DNA of 32,066 nt from CAZSHX01 sp964606895. Lineage in GTDB: Bacteria; Bacteroidota; Ignavibacteria; Kapaibacteriales; UBA2268. Location: assembly GCA_964606895.1 (NCBI GenBank), contig CAZSHX010000055.1:1-32066 (forward strand), in the 5' to 3' direction. The translations under genes and the position numbers were made by a program. The notes beneath the pieces were generated by a model. That model saw only the letters and a list, made by a program, of their open reading frames with translations, was not told where the DNA came from and made no database searches. Below, piece after piece: positions 1 to 8,621 of the stretch; position 1 is the first letter of the stretch; the number at the start of each line of letters is the position of its first letter.

Positions 1-156
1 CTTGGGGTCAATTTGTTTTGTAATGCCATTTATTACTTCATCGGTTTTAGATAAATTCCTTAAAGAGCCTTTTACTGCATAACCCTTTTTTAATAATTCG
101 GTAGCACAATGCTGTCCTACAAATCCCGAAATTCCTGTTACTAATACTTTTTTCAT
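1..156 (-). CDS. NAD-dependent epimerase/dehydratase, N-terminus only (cut by window edge)
   Basis: The reverse complement starts with ATG at 156 and reads MKKVLVTGISGFVGQHCATE..., open to the window edge (52 codons seen). VLVTGISGFVGQH is the glycine-rich TGxxGxxG nucleotide-binding loop of extended short-chain dehydrogenases. The following K-G-S-L-R-N segment resembles the NADP-type loop of dihydroflavonol-4-reductase/cinnamyl-CoA-reductase-like members. The substrate cannot be told because the catalytic YxxxK and C-terminal half lie outside the window. The gene is separated from the upstream DUF1330 gene by a hairpin terminator, so it is probably transcribed on its own. Confidence 0.85.
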   Translation of the reverse strand, partial: MKKVLVTGISGFVGQHCATELLKKGYAVKGSLRNLSKTDEVINGITKQIDPK

Positions 157-190
157 ATGTTTGAATATAAATTATTTTAAAAAAATTAAC

Positions 191-217
191 CTAACCCAGT
201 AAATGTTTCTGGGTTAG
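191..217 (-). terminator. Rho-independent terminator after the DUF1330 gene
   Basis: A perfect 9-bp stem (CTAACCCAG / CTGGGTTAG) encloses a 9-nt loop. On the minus strand it is followed by GTTAATTTTTTT, a good U-tract. It lies 23 nt past the stop of the DUF1330 gene and 34 nt before the start of the epimerase gene, so it should uncouple the two. Confidence 0.75.
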
Positions 218-240
218 TTTTATGAATGAGTCATTAAGAA

Positions 241-582
241 CTAAAGACCTTCTATAATTACAACCCTACCTGCCTCAGATTGTAATTCATTGATGCGAAG
301 GTTTTTATATGGTTGATACTCCTCCGAGTTGTACCATCCTTCGGCTGCCTCCATACTTGGAAAGCGGAGCACTGCAGCCCAATTTCCATCCCAATCACCT
401 TCTTTTACTTTGGGAGTTGCTGACCCCGCAATCATTTGTCCTTCATACCTTTGCAAAATTGGAATTGCAAATTGCGCATAACGTTGAATTAGGTCTTCAA
501 GGCTTGCAACCTTCATTTGAACCATAATGTAGGCAGGTTTTGCTACATTAACACTTTCAGTGTTTTTTTCCTTATTTTCCAT
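241..582 (-). CDS. DUF1330 family protein (dimeric alpha-beta barrel)
   Basis: A 113-aa protein. After a short polar N-terminus, residues 15-113 read as a DUF1330 domain: AYIMVQMKVASLEDLIQRYA, then a central G-x-x-I-A-G segment, then EGDWDGNWAAVLRFPSMEAAEGWYNSEEYQPY, and a C-terminal strand R-V-V-I-I-E-G. The pattern 'RFPSMEAAxxWYxSxEYQ' is the family's hallmark. These small ferredoxin-like proteins form dimers. Their function is mostly unknown, although related folds act as monooxygenases or isomerases. No signal peptide is seen, so it is cytosolic. It is divergently transcribed from an HxlR regulator that shares its promoter region, which suggests it is the regulator's target, possibly for a reactive small molecule. 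Confidence 0.85.
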   Translation of the reverse strand: MENKEKNTESVNVAKPAYIMVQMKVASLEDLIQRYAQFAIPILQRYEGQMIAGSATPKVKEGDWDGNWAAVLRFPSMEAAEGWYNSEEYQPYKNLRINELQSEAGRVVIIEGL

Positions 583-611
583 TTTTTATAATTTTAAATT
601 ATTACTTTTGT

Positions 612-640
612 TTTGCAAGCAAAGATAATAATTACTTTTG
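612..640 (+). promoter_or_regulatory. Bacteroidota-type promoter for the HxlR gene
   Basis: TTTG (612-615), N17, TACTTTTG (633-640) matches the Bacteroidota primary sigma consensus TTTG / TAnnTTTG. The start codon lies about 60 nt downstream. The -7 box is inside the left arm of the second operator-like unit, so a bound repressor would block it. A second TAnnTTTG match (TACTTTTG) occurs at 603-610. Confidence 0.5.
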
Positions 641-649
641 AAATGCAAG
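620..649 (-). promoter_or_regulatory. Bacteroidota-type promoter for the DUF1330 gene
   Basis: On the minus strand TATCTTTG (627 to 620) fits the -7 box TAnnTTTG. A CTTG (649 to 646) lies 18 nt upstream as a weak -33 element. It overlaps the operator-like repeats and lies about 40 nt before the ATG at 582. Confidence 0.45.
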
Positions 650-700
650 TAAAAAATAAAATAAATTGCATTTTGCAAGTAAAATTAATATTGATTTAAT

Positions 701-1141
701 ATGGAGTATAAATTTCGATGCGAATGTCCTATCACATCAGCCCTTGATATTTTGGGTGACAAATGGATATTGGTTATTATCAAGCTGATGCTGATACAAG
801 ACAAAATGACGTTCAAGGACTTCACTGAAAGTGATGAAGGGATTGCAACTAACATCCTTGCTTCTAAATTAAAATATTTGGAGGAATGCGGCATTATAAC
901 TAAATCACAACTTCCGGATAACAAAAAAACAAATCTGTACCTATTGACTGAAAAGGGCTTAGCCTTAACGCCAATCATCGTGGAACTGTCAATTTGGAGT
1001 GATGAATATCTAAGAGGTTTTAATAAAATAATGAAAGAGAGTCCTGAAATTGAAATTATGAAAAGCGATAAAGCCGCTTTTATTAAAATGAAACAGGAGA
1101 ATTACAAAGCAAAATATGACAAAAAATTGAAAAGGGGCTAA
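701..1141 (+). CDS. HxlR-family winged-helix transcriptional regulator
   Basis: 146 aa. It opens with the family signature C-P-I-T-S-A-L-D-I-L-G-D-K-W (residues 9-22), then a winged-helix region: FKDF at about residue 45, ASKLKYLEECGIITK for the recognition helix and turn, then Y-L-L-T-E-K-G for the wing. The N-terminal Cys7/Cys9 are in the place where many HxlR-type proteins (for example HypR, YodB) carry redox- or electrophile-sensing cysteines; that Cys9 senses anything here is inference. The lysine-rich tail (about residues 105-146) is longer than in many relatives. It probably controls itself and the divergent DUF1330 gene through the phased repeats at 602-682. Confidence 0.92.
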   Translation: MEYKFRCECPITSALDILGDKWILVIIKLMLIQDKMTFKDFTESDEGIATNILASKLKYLEECGIITKSQLPDNKKTNLYLLTEKGLALTPIIVELSIWSDEYLRGFNKIMKESPEIEIMKSDKAAFIKMKQENYKAKYDKKLKRG

Positions 1142-1484
1142 ACGGTGACAAATCTTAAAATACATAGTATTCATGCGACGTTCAGAACTTTGATATGAGA
1201 CAGAATGAGAATAGTGGAATTATAGTAATTGGATAGAATATAAAGAGTAAATATTACTTGTGGACTATTTTAGGATAAGTAGTACCCATTTTTTAACTGG
1301 TAATTTCCCCAAAAATAGCCACGATTCTAATTTTTTACTTGTATTTGTTATCAGCATAAAGTGATAGCATTGCATTTTTTTTTGGAAATCCAACATTATC
1401 AAATGAGATTTTTACTAAAAGTTAATTAGTAAGTTTCTACCACTTTTTAACTTAAATGGTTAAGTTCCAATTAGAATGAATTTT
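1142..1484. other. Intergenic region without a recognisable gene
   Basis: 343 bp between the stop of the HxlR gene and the stop of the last gene of the seven-gene operon, which face each other. I see no convincing ORF, RNA gene or repeat. A small palindrome, AACTTAA-ATGG-TTAAGTT (1449-1466), lies 18 nt beyond the end of the operon but lacks a U-tract on the relevant strand, so it is not called a terminator. Confidence 0.5.
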
Positions 1485-2777
1485 CTATTTTTTTAAGAAC
1501 TTGTAAACATTATTTCCAATTTTAACGAAATATAGACCATCATTCAAAATTGACAAGCTAATGACTTTAGTATCATTAAAAGTTAAAATCAATCTTCCCA
1601 TAATATCAAAAATATTGATTTCTTCCCGAACCTCAGAAAAATTTATATAATCATTACCAACGAATTGTAGGATAACAGCATCATTCTTAAAATCTTCTTG
1701 AATATCAGTCTCTTTAGTACAGTATTCACCTTGTTTGATAAGCAAATTATTAGCATTCTGAATCACATTAGATAACGTTGCATCCGAAACATCTGCTCCA
1801 TAAATTTCCATGTATCTCATACCCATAGCCAATCCCTTATTAACAGCAGAATCAAGAACAGTTGCCTTATCATTTGGCAGAATTCCACATTTATTCATTC
1901 TTGATGGACCGTCTTGAACACTCCAGAGCATTTGAGCTCCTGTTCTGCATGGATTCATTTTCATGATATACCATTGAGAGCCATTACTAATATTCGTCTG
2001 AGGGTTACATCCAGCTAAATCCTCTCGCCAAAGACCAAATCTATCCGGATATTTTTCAATTCCATATTTTGTAATTAAAGTAGCAAGATAATTTAGTGGA
2101 CGTCCAGAAGCATTAATTTCAAATCTAACATAATCCACAGAACACCATAATGGAGTTTTAGGGAAATGCACCATATAAAAGTCTGTCATTTTATTTATTA
2201 AAATTGCAAACGTATCAGCATTGTAATTAAAGACTTTCCAAAATCTTTTGGTAACTTTGGCAACAGTATCAACAATGACTGAGTCAGGTAGGTTTCTTGA
2301 GAAAGCACCGCCGATTGTATTGACATAAGAAACCGTAGTATCAAGAGAATATTTTTCTGCAAGTTTTGAAATTAGAATTTTGAATCTTTCTACATAAATA
2401 CTGTCCCAAGGTATTACATCGCTAACAATTTGACCGTAAGTAGAATGATATGTATTACCATCAACATAGAAATACTGTTTTGCCCCTAAAGAACTCATCC
2501 ATTCCGGAATGCCAAGAGGTTGAAGAGAAACTTTTTGATTTGACATTTTGGCTTTTGATATTTCTCCATCTATAAAAGTCAAGTTGAAATTGTCAGGAGA
2601 AGTTTCAATATCATTCCACCTGAATCTTACTACAACTCCGTTTATATTGGGATTGTCAAATATTTTTTGATTGATTGGAATATTTGCAGTTCCCAAATAA
2701 TAAACTCCGCTATGTCCAACAAACTGGGAATAGCAAGTAAGAGAAAAAAAGAAAAAAATTATAAATGAATGTTTCAT
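1485..2777 (-). CDS. Secreted TIM-barrel glycoside-hydrolase-like protein, degenerate T9SS tail
   Basis: 430 aa with a signal peptide (residues 1-17, ending C-Y-S-Q). Residues 25-340 resemble a beta-galactosidase/GH42- or GH5-like (clan A) barrel: V-V-V-R-F-R-W-N-D-I-E near 48-58, then a strand ending in G-I-P-E-W-M, and a late strand R-Y-M-E-I-Y with Glu324 as the likely nucleophile position. The usual strand-4 Asn-Glu acid/base pair is not visible (YVNTIGGAFS at 151-160). The C-terminal about 70 residues have the shape of a T9SS type A sorting domain (INIFDIMGRLIL, ILNDGLYFVKIGNNVYKFLKK) but lack the PNP motif. It is a paralogue of the gene just upstream: both share I-P-W-D, a following L..+Y stretch and DTT.V. 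Last gene of the operon; its ATG overlaps the upstream stop by one base (TAATG). Confidence 0.7.
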   Translation of the reverse strand: MKHSFIIFFFFSLTCYSQFVGHSGVYYLGTANIPINQKIFDNPNINGVVVRFRWNDIETSPDNFNLTFIDGEISKAKMSNQKVSLQPLGIPEWMSSLGAKQYFYVDGNTYHSTYGQIVSDVIPWDSIYVERFKILISKLAEKYSLDTTVSYVNTIGGAFSRNLPDSVIVDTVAKVTKRFWKVFNYNADTFAILINKMTDFYMVHFPKTPLWCSVDYVRFEINASGRPLNYLATLITKYGIEKYPDRFGLWREDLAGCNPQTNISNGSQWYIMKMNPCRTGAQMLWSVQDGPSRMNKCGILPNDKATVLDSAVNKGLAMGMRYMEIYGADVSDATLSNVIQNANNLLIKQGEYCTKETDIQEDFKNDAVILQFVGNDYINFSEVREEINIFDIMGRLILTFNDTKVISLSILNDGLYFVKIGNNVYKFLKK

Positions 2778-4006
2778 TAAAAACTTCCTTTAATAAACTT
2801 ATAAATTTTATTATTGAATATAATAAAATAAATTCCGCTTGGAAATTCTTCAATATTTATTTCTTTATTATCAAAATAATATCCAACCCAAACCATAATT
2901 CCTATTGAATTTAAGATTTTAATATTACCATTAACACCTTGCAATTTTAAAATTGAAGATGCTGGATTTGGTATTATCAAAATATTACTTGGCTTGATAT
3001 AACAATTATCAACCGTACTAAAATTTGGCTTTAAATTAGTTACAGTCTTAAAAATACTGTCAAATTTCGTATTTAATAAATCCTCATTCCAGATTTCCCA
3101 ATAATAAATACCATCATTGATAGCCAAGTTTAGAGCTTCAGGCATACCACCATTTCCAAATTTTGCTGAATCTTTAGTATGGCTATAAGCCATTTGTACA
3201 CCTGAAAATAGTTTTGAACTTGCAGAGTTTTTAATAATTTCATATTGTTTCGGATAAACGCTTGTGTTTTTTTGAGTCCACCACCAAGCATTTGCCCCAT
3301 ACCTTTTACCCAATATGGTTTTTGCATTTGAATAAACGCTATCAGAAACGGTATTGCTTCCATTCACTGGATGGAAATCGTTAGTTATAATGTGATTTGG
3401 AAATGCATCAGCAAAAGCTTGTATACAATCCTCCCAAGACTTGTACATCTTTTCATCTGTATAACCTGATTCTGAAATTGAAGGTTTGGTTTTTATTGGT
3501 AATTGCATTTCATAACCGTTCCCAGAAGAATTGGTTGCATAAACTAATACAATTGTTGTGTCATCTTTGTATCGATTTCCTAAAACATTAATGAATTCTT
3601 TCCATTTTTCTAAGAATGTATAATCCCATGGTATTGGAATAGTATCATTGTAAGGTTGCTCTGCAACAAAATATTTAACTCCAGATGAATACAACCATGA
3701 GGGCGCTCCCATTCCATTGCCAATGGCTAATGAAATTTTCTTACCATAAGCTTTAGCATTTTGTATTTGTTCGTCTAAATACTTCCACTCGAATTTATTA
3801 TCAACAGGTTCACACAATTGCCACGACAATCTTACAAGAATACCCTTTACGAAATCAAGTTTTGCAATATTGGGTGCAACAGAACCTGTCCCATTTCCTG
3901 TTGTCGGTCCACAACTACAAAATACTCCTGTTGGATAACTATACTGAGAATAAAGATTTATCAAATTCATCAATAATAGAATTAAGCAAAATTTTTGAAA
4001 TTTCAT
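2777..4006 (-). CDS. Secreted TIM-barrel glycoside-hydrolase-like protein with T9SS sorting domain
   Basis: 409 aa with a signal peptide (1-21, L-Y-S-Q). The barrel starts GILVRLSWQLCEP (55-67), then FEWKYLDEQI..A...GKKISLAIG and PSWL (102-105), the pattern of GH42/GH5-like beta-glycosidases that bind a chain along the barrel. Strand 7 reads YYWEIWNED (301-309), giving Glu304 as candidate nucleophile. Glu166, in SGNGYEM, is the nearest candidate acid/base, but the classic N-E-P is absent. The C-terminus (about 340-409) is a T9SS type A sorting domain: I-I-P-N-P-A-S-S, then NIKILNSIGIMVW, then PSGIYFIIFNNKIYKF. The product should be exported to the periplasm by Sec, then by T9SS to the surface or medium. 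Its ATG overlaps the upstream stop by 4 nt (ATGA). Confidence 0.72.
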   Translation of the reverse strand: MKFQKFCLILLLMNLINLYSQYSYPTGVFCSCGPTTGNGTGSVAPNIAKLDFVKGILVRLSWQLCEPVDNKFEWKYLDEQIQNAKAYGKKISLAIGNGMGAPSWLYSSGVKYFVAEQPYNDTIPIPWDYTFLEKWKEFINVLGNRYKDDTTIVLVYATNSSGNGYEMQLPIKTKPSISESGYTDEKMYKSWEDCIQAFADAFPNHIITNDFHPVNGSNTVSDSVYSNAKTILGKRYGANAWWWTQKNTSVYPKQYEIIKNSASSKLFSGVQMAYSHTKDSAKFGNGGMPEALNLAINDGIYYWEIWNEDLLNTKFDSIFKTVTNLKPNFSTVDNCYIKPSNILIIPNPASSILKLQGVNGNIKILNSIGIMVWVGYYFDNKEINIEEFPSGIYFIIFNNKIYKFIKGSF

Positions 4007-6705
4007 CTTATCACAATAAATTTATGTATCGAATTATTCGTTTTTAAGAAATAGATTCCATTATGAAATTTTGTTATAACAATTTTCTGATTTTCTGATA
4101 TTATACCTTGCCAAACAATATTTCCAATTATATCAAAAATCTCAATATTTCCAGATATTCCGTACAGATTTATAAAATCAGATGAAGGGTTTGGAGTTAT
4201 TTTTACGGTATTTTTTGTGTTAAATTCATCAACATCAGTAATTTTTAAAGTATAATTTCTTTCAGCAACAGCAGTATCACCACTGTTATTCCAAACGTAC
4301 AATCTCACATTATACTTTCCTTCTTCATTTGGCAAAACTAACTGAGTTAATAGGCTATCATAAATACTGTTAGAAGATTTATTTATTTCAATCCAATTTT
4401 GAGAGTTAACATTTTTCATGGTTATTCTATATCCACCAAACTTTGAAGGGTTTAATAATCCAGATTCAGTCCAAGCTGAACCATTGATATTGATTTTGTT
4501 GGAATTTACAGTTTCAATTGAATCAAGATATGCAAAAACAACAATTGCATTATCGAAAGCTTGAGGTACTTGTGAGAATTTTGTATTTATACAAAACAGT
4601 TTTGAATAATCCTGAGCGGCACTTACTTCTTTCCAATTTCCATTTGGAATAACCACCGAATTTTTTATAGTAAAAGTTGAATAATTTGTTGCAAGCAAGA
4701 TTACATTTATATGACAATTATCAAGATTCATGCTGGAATTATTAGTGCTGCCAATATGGGTTCCATAAAAATTAGAATTTTTAACATAAATATTGCTATT
4801 ATGATAAGACCACATTTCAAAAATATCCAAAGAGTCTCCATATAGAACTTCGTTGTTCATAGCCGTGAATTCCCAAGATTGAATACTTGAGTTTTCAAAA
4901 ACAACATTTCTGTCTGTAAGAGGAAGTTTAAAATAATTATAGGTAATACTATCCCTAATATTGCTAATTCGTTGAGTATCCAGAACAGTTGGGTTCATCC
5001 TTTCATAGCAACTATATAGCCACGAATCTTTAACTTTCACTTCGCAACCACTCCAATGTATCATAGACCATAAAACCGTTGAGCAACTATCTAAAATCAA
5101 TTTTGAGTAAACACCTTTGACACTGTCATTATTTGCAGGAAATTCAAAATGGTCAACGAAATTAGGGCTTGGTAATCTTATGTTTGCAGATGCCCCTTTG
5201 TAAAAGCTCAACCAGGGCATTACAATTTTAGAATTGGAAATTTTTACAGAACATGAATCATCAAGCGTAAAGTCTCCAACTTTGTCAATATTACTCATTT
5301 CAAGCGATGATTTGTTAGTAACTCTATGAAAAGTCCAATCTGTAAATGAAGTATGATTTGCTTTGAATTTTGAATACTGATACATGTTAATACTAAGTAA
5401 AGTTCCACTGCCACTCATTGAACCGAACCCAGCATCAACAACAGAATTGTCGAACATATAAAATAAGTACTGGTCCATATAGAGTTGTTTTTGTATGAAT
5501 TTTCCATTGTTTTTTAAAAAGAATTTTGAGTTATTTTTCAAATATACATCACCCTCGACTGTTAGAACAGCATTATCAATAATAATTACTGAATTGTCCA
5601 TTGCGGTTAATTTTCCCGAAATATATTTATCAGATGTAACCAGCAAAGTATCAGAATTTTTCAAAGCCAATTCACCAATTGGAATGTTACAATAATATCC
5701 AATTCCAACCGGACCGCTATCTTTCGCATGGTTAAACCAACCACCGATTATTAAACTATCACCTTTTGTTTTTAAACATTCAACCCAATTATTCAAGCCA
5801 TCATTAATTGCTGACCAAGTCTTCCCATCGAATAGAGCAATTCTATTTGCATCAATATTCCCAATTCTTGTAAAATTACCACCAACAACTAAATTATTCT
5901 TATAAATTTCAAAAGTTCTGATTTTATCATTTGCTCCTGAACCAACACTATCCCATTTTATACCATTCCATTTTGCAATATATTTTGCAGAAATTCCACC
6001 AGCTTCAGTAAAATCTCCGCCTACATATAATTCATTATTATAAACGCAGAGAGAATAAACTTGATCATTAACTCCTTGCCCAAGTGGAAACCAATTGCTA
6101 CCATCCCAACGAGCTATGTAATTTGCTGATTTTCCACCTGCCTTTGTGAACTTACCCGCAACGATTAAATCCCCTTTAAATGTAGTCATAGCATAAACAA
6201 CAGTATCCAAGCCAATTCCTAAAGATTGCCAAGAATTTCCATCCCATTTTGAAATAAAATTTACTGTATTATTACCACTTTTACTAAAATCACCACCGGC
6301 ATATAATATTTTATTTTGGACATACATACTGCGAACTGAGGAATTAAACCCATTTCCAATTTGAGACCAATTCGTCCCGTCCCATTGAGCAACTCTTAAT
6401 AGATTTGTCGAGCCAGATTGAGTATAATATCCTCCGGCAATTAACTTTCCATCATACTCAACTAATGATTCAAGAGAATTATTAAGACCGGACTTTAATG
6501 AGTCCCAACCATTCTCGCCTAAAACTGCAATATGATTAAGATTTTTTGAACCGATTTTTGTAAATCCACCACATGCGACAATATTATTGTTCCATAAGGT
6601 AAGACCTTCGACACTTGCATTAGCCGCACCATTTAATGACTTAATTGTTTGACCAAGTAGATTTTGACAAATAATTAATGCAAGAATTAGAATTATTTTT
6701 CTCAT
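4003..6705 (-). CDS. Secreted beta-propeller plus beta-helix protein with T9SS sorting domain
   Basis: 900 aa with a signal peptide (1-19, L-L-G-Q). Residues about 40-340 hold seven repeats of about 46 aa built on A/V-G-G-x-F-T-x-x-G-x-x-x-A-x-x-I-A-x-W-D-G-x-x-W-x-x-L-G-x-G; the best copies are GGDFTEAGGISAKYIAKWNG and GKFTKAGGKSANYIARWDG. This suits a seven-bladed propeller. Residues about 350-790 are rich in short strand repeats with N/S ladders (VKNSNFYG, MNLDNCHI, FTIKNSVV), as in a right-handed beta-helix of carbohydrate-active or adhesive proteins. The end (about 825-900) is a T9SS type A sorting domain: I-T-P-N-P-S-S-D, then HNGIYFLKTNNSIHKF. No catalytic motif is identified. It may bind or cleave polysaccharide alongside the glycosidases. 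It overlaps both neighbours by 4 nt. Confidence 0.75.
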   Translation of the reverse strand: MRKIILILALIICQNLLGQTIKSLNGAANASVEGLTLWNNNIVACGGFTKIGSKNLNHIAVLGENGWDSLKSGLNNSLESLVEYDGKLIAGGYYTQSGSTNLLRVAQWDGTNWSQIGNGFNSSVRSMYVQNKILYAGGDFSKSGNNTVNFISKWDGNSWQSLGIGLDTVVYAMTTFKGDLIVAGKFTKAGGKSANYIARWDGSNWFPLGQGVNDQVYSLCVYNNELYVGGDFTEAGGISAKYIAKWNGIKWDSVGSGANDKIRTFEIYKNNLVVGGNFTRIGNIDANRIALFDGKTWSAINDGLNNWVECLKTKGDSLIIGGWFNHAKDSGPVGIGYYCNIPIGELALKNSDTLLVTSDKYISGKLTAMDNSVIIIDNAVLTVEGDVYLKNNSKFFLKNNGKFIQKQLYMDQYLFYMFDNSVVDAGFGSMSGSGTLLSINMYQYSKFKANHTSFTDWTFHRVTNKSSLEMSNIDKVGDFTLDDSCSVKISNSKIVMPWLSFYKGASANIRLPSPNFVDHFEFPANNDSVKGVYSKLILDSCSTVLWSMIHWSGCEVKVKDSWLYSCYERMNPTVLDTQRISNIRDSITYNYFKLPLTDRNVVFENSSIQSWEFTAMNNEVLYGDSLDIFEMWSYHNSNIYVKNSNFYGTHIGSTNNSSMNLDNCHINVILLATNYSTFTIKNSVVIPNGNWKEVSAAQDYSKLFCINTKFSQVPQAFDNAIVVFAYLDSIETVNSNKININGSAWTESGLLNPSKFGGYRITMKNVNSQNWIEINKSSNSIYDSLLTQLVLPNEEGKYNVRLYVWNNSGDTAVAERNYTLKITDVDEFNTKNTVKITPNPSSDFINLYGISGNIEIFDIIGNIVWQGIISENQKIVITKFHNGIYFLKTNNSIHKFIVIR

Positions 6706-8621
6706 TTTAATACCAAGAATTTTTGAATTGAATTATTTACTTTAATGTAATATAATCCTGTCCGATAATTTGTTACATTTATCCGGTAACAGGAATTAGC
6801 CGGATAAATAACTTCAATTGTTTCACCAAAGGAATTATATATTTTTATGTTTTGGGATGGAATATCATGATTTATTCCCTTTATTTCGATGTAATCACAA
6901 GCCGGGTTTGGTATAATTTCAATATTTTCTTCTTTTTTAAAATTTTCACTAACTTCCGTTAAATCGGGAACATAAAATTCGATAAGCGCTACTGCATTTG
7001 CTTGAATATGAAATGAAAAAAGCGAATCTGTTATTTGAATTTCATTGCTTTTCAAATCATTATGTGATTTCAACTTGGTAACTGCATCTTGTCGGGAATA
7101 TCCTGTATTGATTAATGAATCAAAAGCATGAATCTGATTATTATTTGTTGAATCAATTAAAAACAATCTACCATTATGATTGCCTATCAATCCATTTATT
7201 CTAATATCAATATTTCTCCCAAAATTCAATAATGAATCGTTTCTTTTGTATAAAGGTGGGGATAGATTTAAAGTTAGAGAAAGAGAATTCTTATTTGGAA
7301 GAACAATAAGACCTTTGAAAATAGAATCAATCAATGTATTTGAAGTAATTCCAGATTTAATAAAATCGTCTGAATTTAGTTTGTTATCATCTAATATTTT
7401 TGCAAGAGTTTCAATAAATGCCGGTAACTGATAATTTGAAACTAAAATCCGAAGAGTATCATTATTGAAAGCGGATACAATAGAAATATTATTTGTATCT
7501 GAATATTGATATTTTAGACTTTTTCCTTTAATTTTTTCTAATAAAAGCATAGCATCCCATTCAGGTTTATAAAGAGAACCATAGCTTAATAAACCATAAT
7601 CCTGGTGAAATTCCTTTGACGAAGAATCAAAATCCTGCCATGCGGCTACCATTTGTCCTGAAATGCCAAACTTAGACATTTTGAGAATATTATTTGTCAT
7701 AATCGCAGTTGAAAATGGAGTATCTCGTAAAGAAGAAGTTTGATTCCATTCTGTAATATAATACCGGACTATACCATGACCTGAAGAGATAAGTTTTCTG
7801 TCTAAAAATGGAATTTCATAATGAAACGAACGTGATAATGGGTCAAATTTATGCCATGATATAAAATCAAGCTTAGTATTCCATGCAACACAACTATCAA
7901 TTAAGCGGGCTATGATTGTTTGATTAAGCAAGGAATCGCTTAAATATCCATTTGGTAAGGAATTTTTGAAACAAGAAGCAAATGAGGATACAGAAGGACC
8001 GCCAATTCTTGCATTTTTATGATTTTCTCTAATCGCTTTATATGTATTTTTGAAAAATGTAAAATATGATTCAGGAGTATCCTGCCAATAGAAATTATCC
8101 GGTTCATTCCATATTTCATAATACGGATCCAAACCCCACTGATTATTGAACTTATCGACAATGCTATCCATTAATAAGTTCCACGTTTTATAGTCAGCAG
8201 GAGGATAAGCATGAAATATTTTCCAATTTGGGTCGCTTGAGTTAGGGATAGGATTTGTATTTTTCGATGCGCTTAACCATAAGGGCATTTTCATTATTGG
8301 AATACAAAGTTTTTTACATCTTGCATTAACAATCATAATACTTGGTTTTAAACCTTCTAAAATGGTCATAACATCATTTATAGATTTAACCCCTGGATAA
8401 TTCAAGGCGGTTTCGATAGAAATCAATCGAATTGAATTAAATTGAATGCCATTATTAAAAAAATCATTTGAAGCATCTACAGTTTTGGGAACAAAGAAAA
8501 TTCCCGGAGCAAATATTTCAGATACTTCGCCAGAAGAACTGTTGGGATAAACAGTAATATTTTGTGCTTCAGAATTATATACCAAACATATCAAAGCAAT
8601 AGTAAATATAAATATCTTCAT
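6702..8621 (-). CDS. GH39-like glycoside hydrolase (beta-xylosidase type), T9SS-exported
   Basis: 639 aa with a signal peptide (1-19, N-S-E-A-Q). The TIM barrel spans about residues 35-380. PYYEIWNEPDNFYW (167-179) carries the acid/base Glu173 in the N-E-P motif, and YYITEWNQTSS (287-297) carries the nucleophile Glu291. The spacing and flanking residues fit GH39 and other clan A xylosidase/iduronidase-like enzymes. A mostly beta region (about 385-560) follows, where GH39 enzymes have an accessory sandwich. The T9SS type A sorting domain is at about 565-639: I-I-P-N-P-A-C-D-Y-I-E-I-K-G, then RTGLYYIKVNNSIQKF. The bond cleaved cannot be fixed from the sequence; GH39 includes beta-xylosidases and alpha-L-iduronidases among others. 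ATGA overlaps on both sides. Confidence 0.8.
   Translation of the reverse strand: MKIFIFTIALICLVYNSEAQNITVYPNSSSGEVSEIFAPGIFFVPKTVDASNDFFNNGIQFNSIRLISIETALNYPGVKSINDVMTILEGLKPSIMIVNARCKKLCIPIMKMPLWLSASKNTNPIPNSSDPNWKIFHAYPPADYKTWNLLMDSIVDKFNNQWGLDPYYEIWNEPDNFYWQDTPESYFTFFKNTYKAIRENHKNARIGGPSVSSFASCFKNSLPNGYLSDSLLNQTIIARLIDSCVAWNTKLDFISWHKFDPLSRSFHYEIPFLDRKLISSGHGIVRYYITEWNQTSSLRDTPFSTAIMTNNILKMSKFGISGQMVAAWQDFDSSSKEFHQDYGLLSYGSLYKPEWDAMLLLEKIKGKSLKYQYSDTNNISIVSAFNNDTLRILVSNYQLPAFIETLAKILDDNKLNSDDFIKSGITSNTLIDSIFKGLIVLPNKNSLSLTLNLSPPLYKRNDSLLNFGRNIDIRINGLIGNHNGRLFLIDSTNNNQIHAFDSLINTGYSRQDAVTKLKSHNDLKSNEIQITDSLFSFHIQANAVALIEFYVPDLTEVSENFKKEENIEIIPNPACDYIEIKGINHDIPSQNIKIYNSFGETIEVIYPANSCYRINVTNYRTGLYYIKVNNSIQKFLVLK

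Larger units (their letters stand above)
602..682. promoter_or_regulatory. Three phased operator-like repeats between DUF1330 and hxlR-type genes
   Basis: Three units sit at an exact 30-bp period (602-622, 632-652, 662-682). Units 1 and 2 have the form TTACTT-N9-AAGYAA, an imperfect inverted repeat. Unit 3 keeps only the right half, TTTTGCAAGTAA. The right arms TGCAAG(C/T)AA fall at 614-622, 644-652 and 674-682. A 30-bp period is close to three helical turns, so bound dimers would line up on one face. The repeats overlap the candidate promoters in both directions, as expected for an autoregulated HxlR operator. That HxlR binds here is inferred. Confidence 0.65.

Noticed and set aside
685..978. 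97-codon minus-strand frame across the HxlR gene
   Set aside because: Antisense shadow of a well-supported HxlR gene.
1449..1466. Hairpin AACTTAA-ATGG-TTAAGTT as operon terminator
   Set aside because: On the operon's strand the stem is followed by AAAAAG and not by a U-tract.
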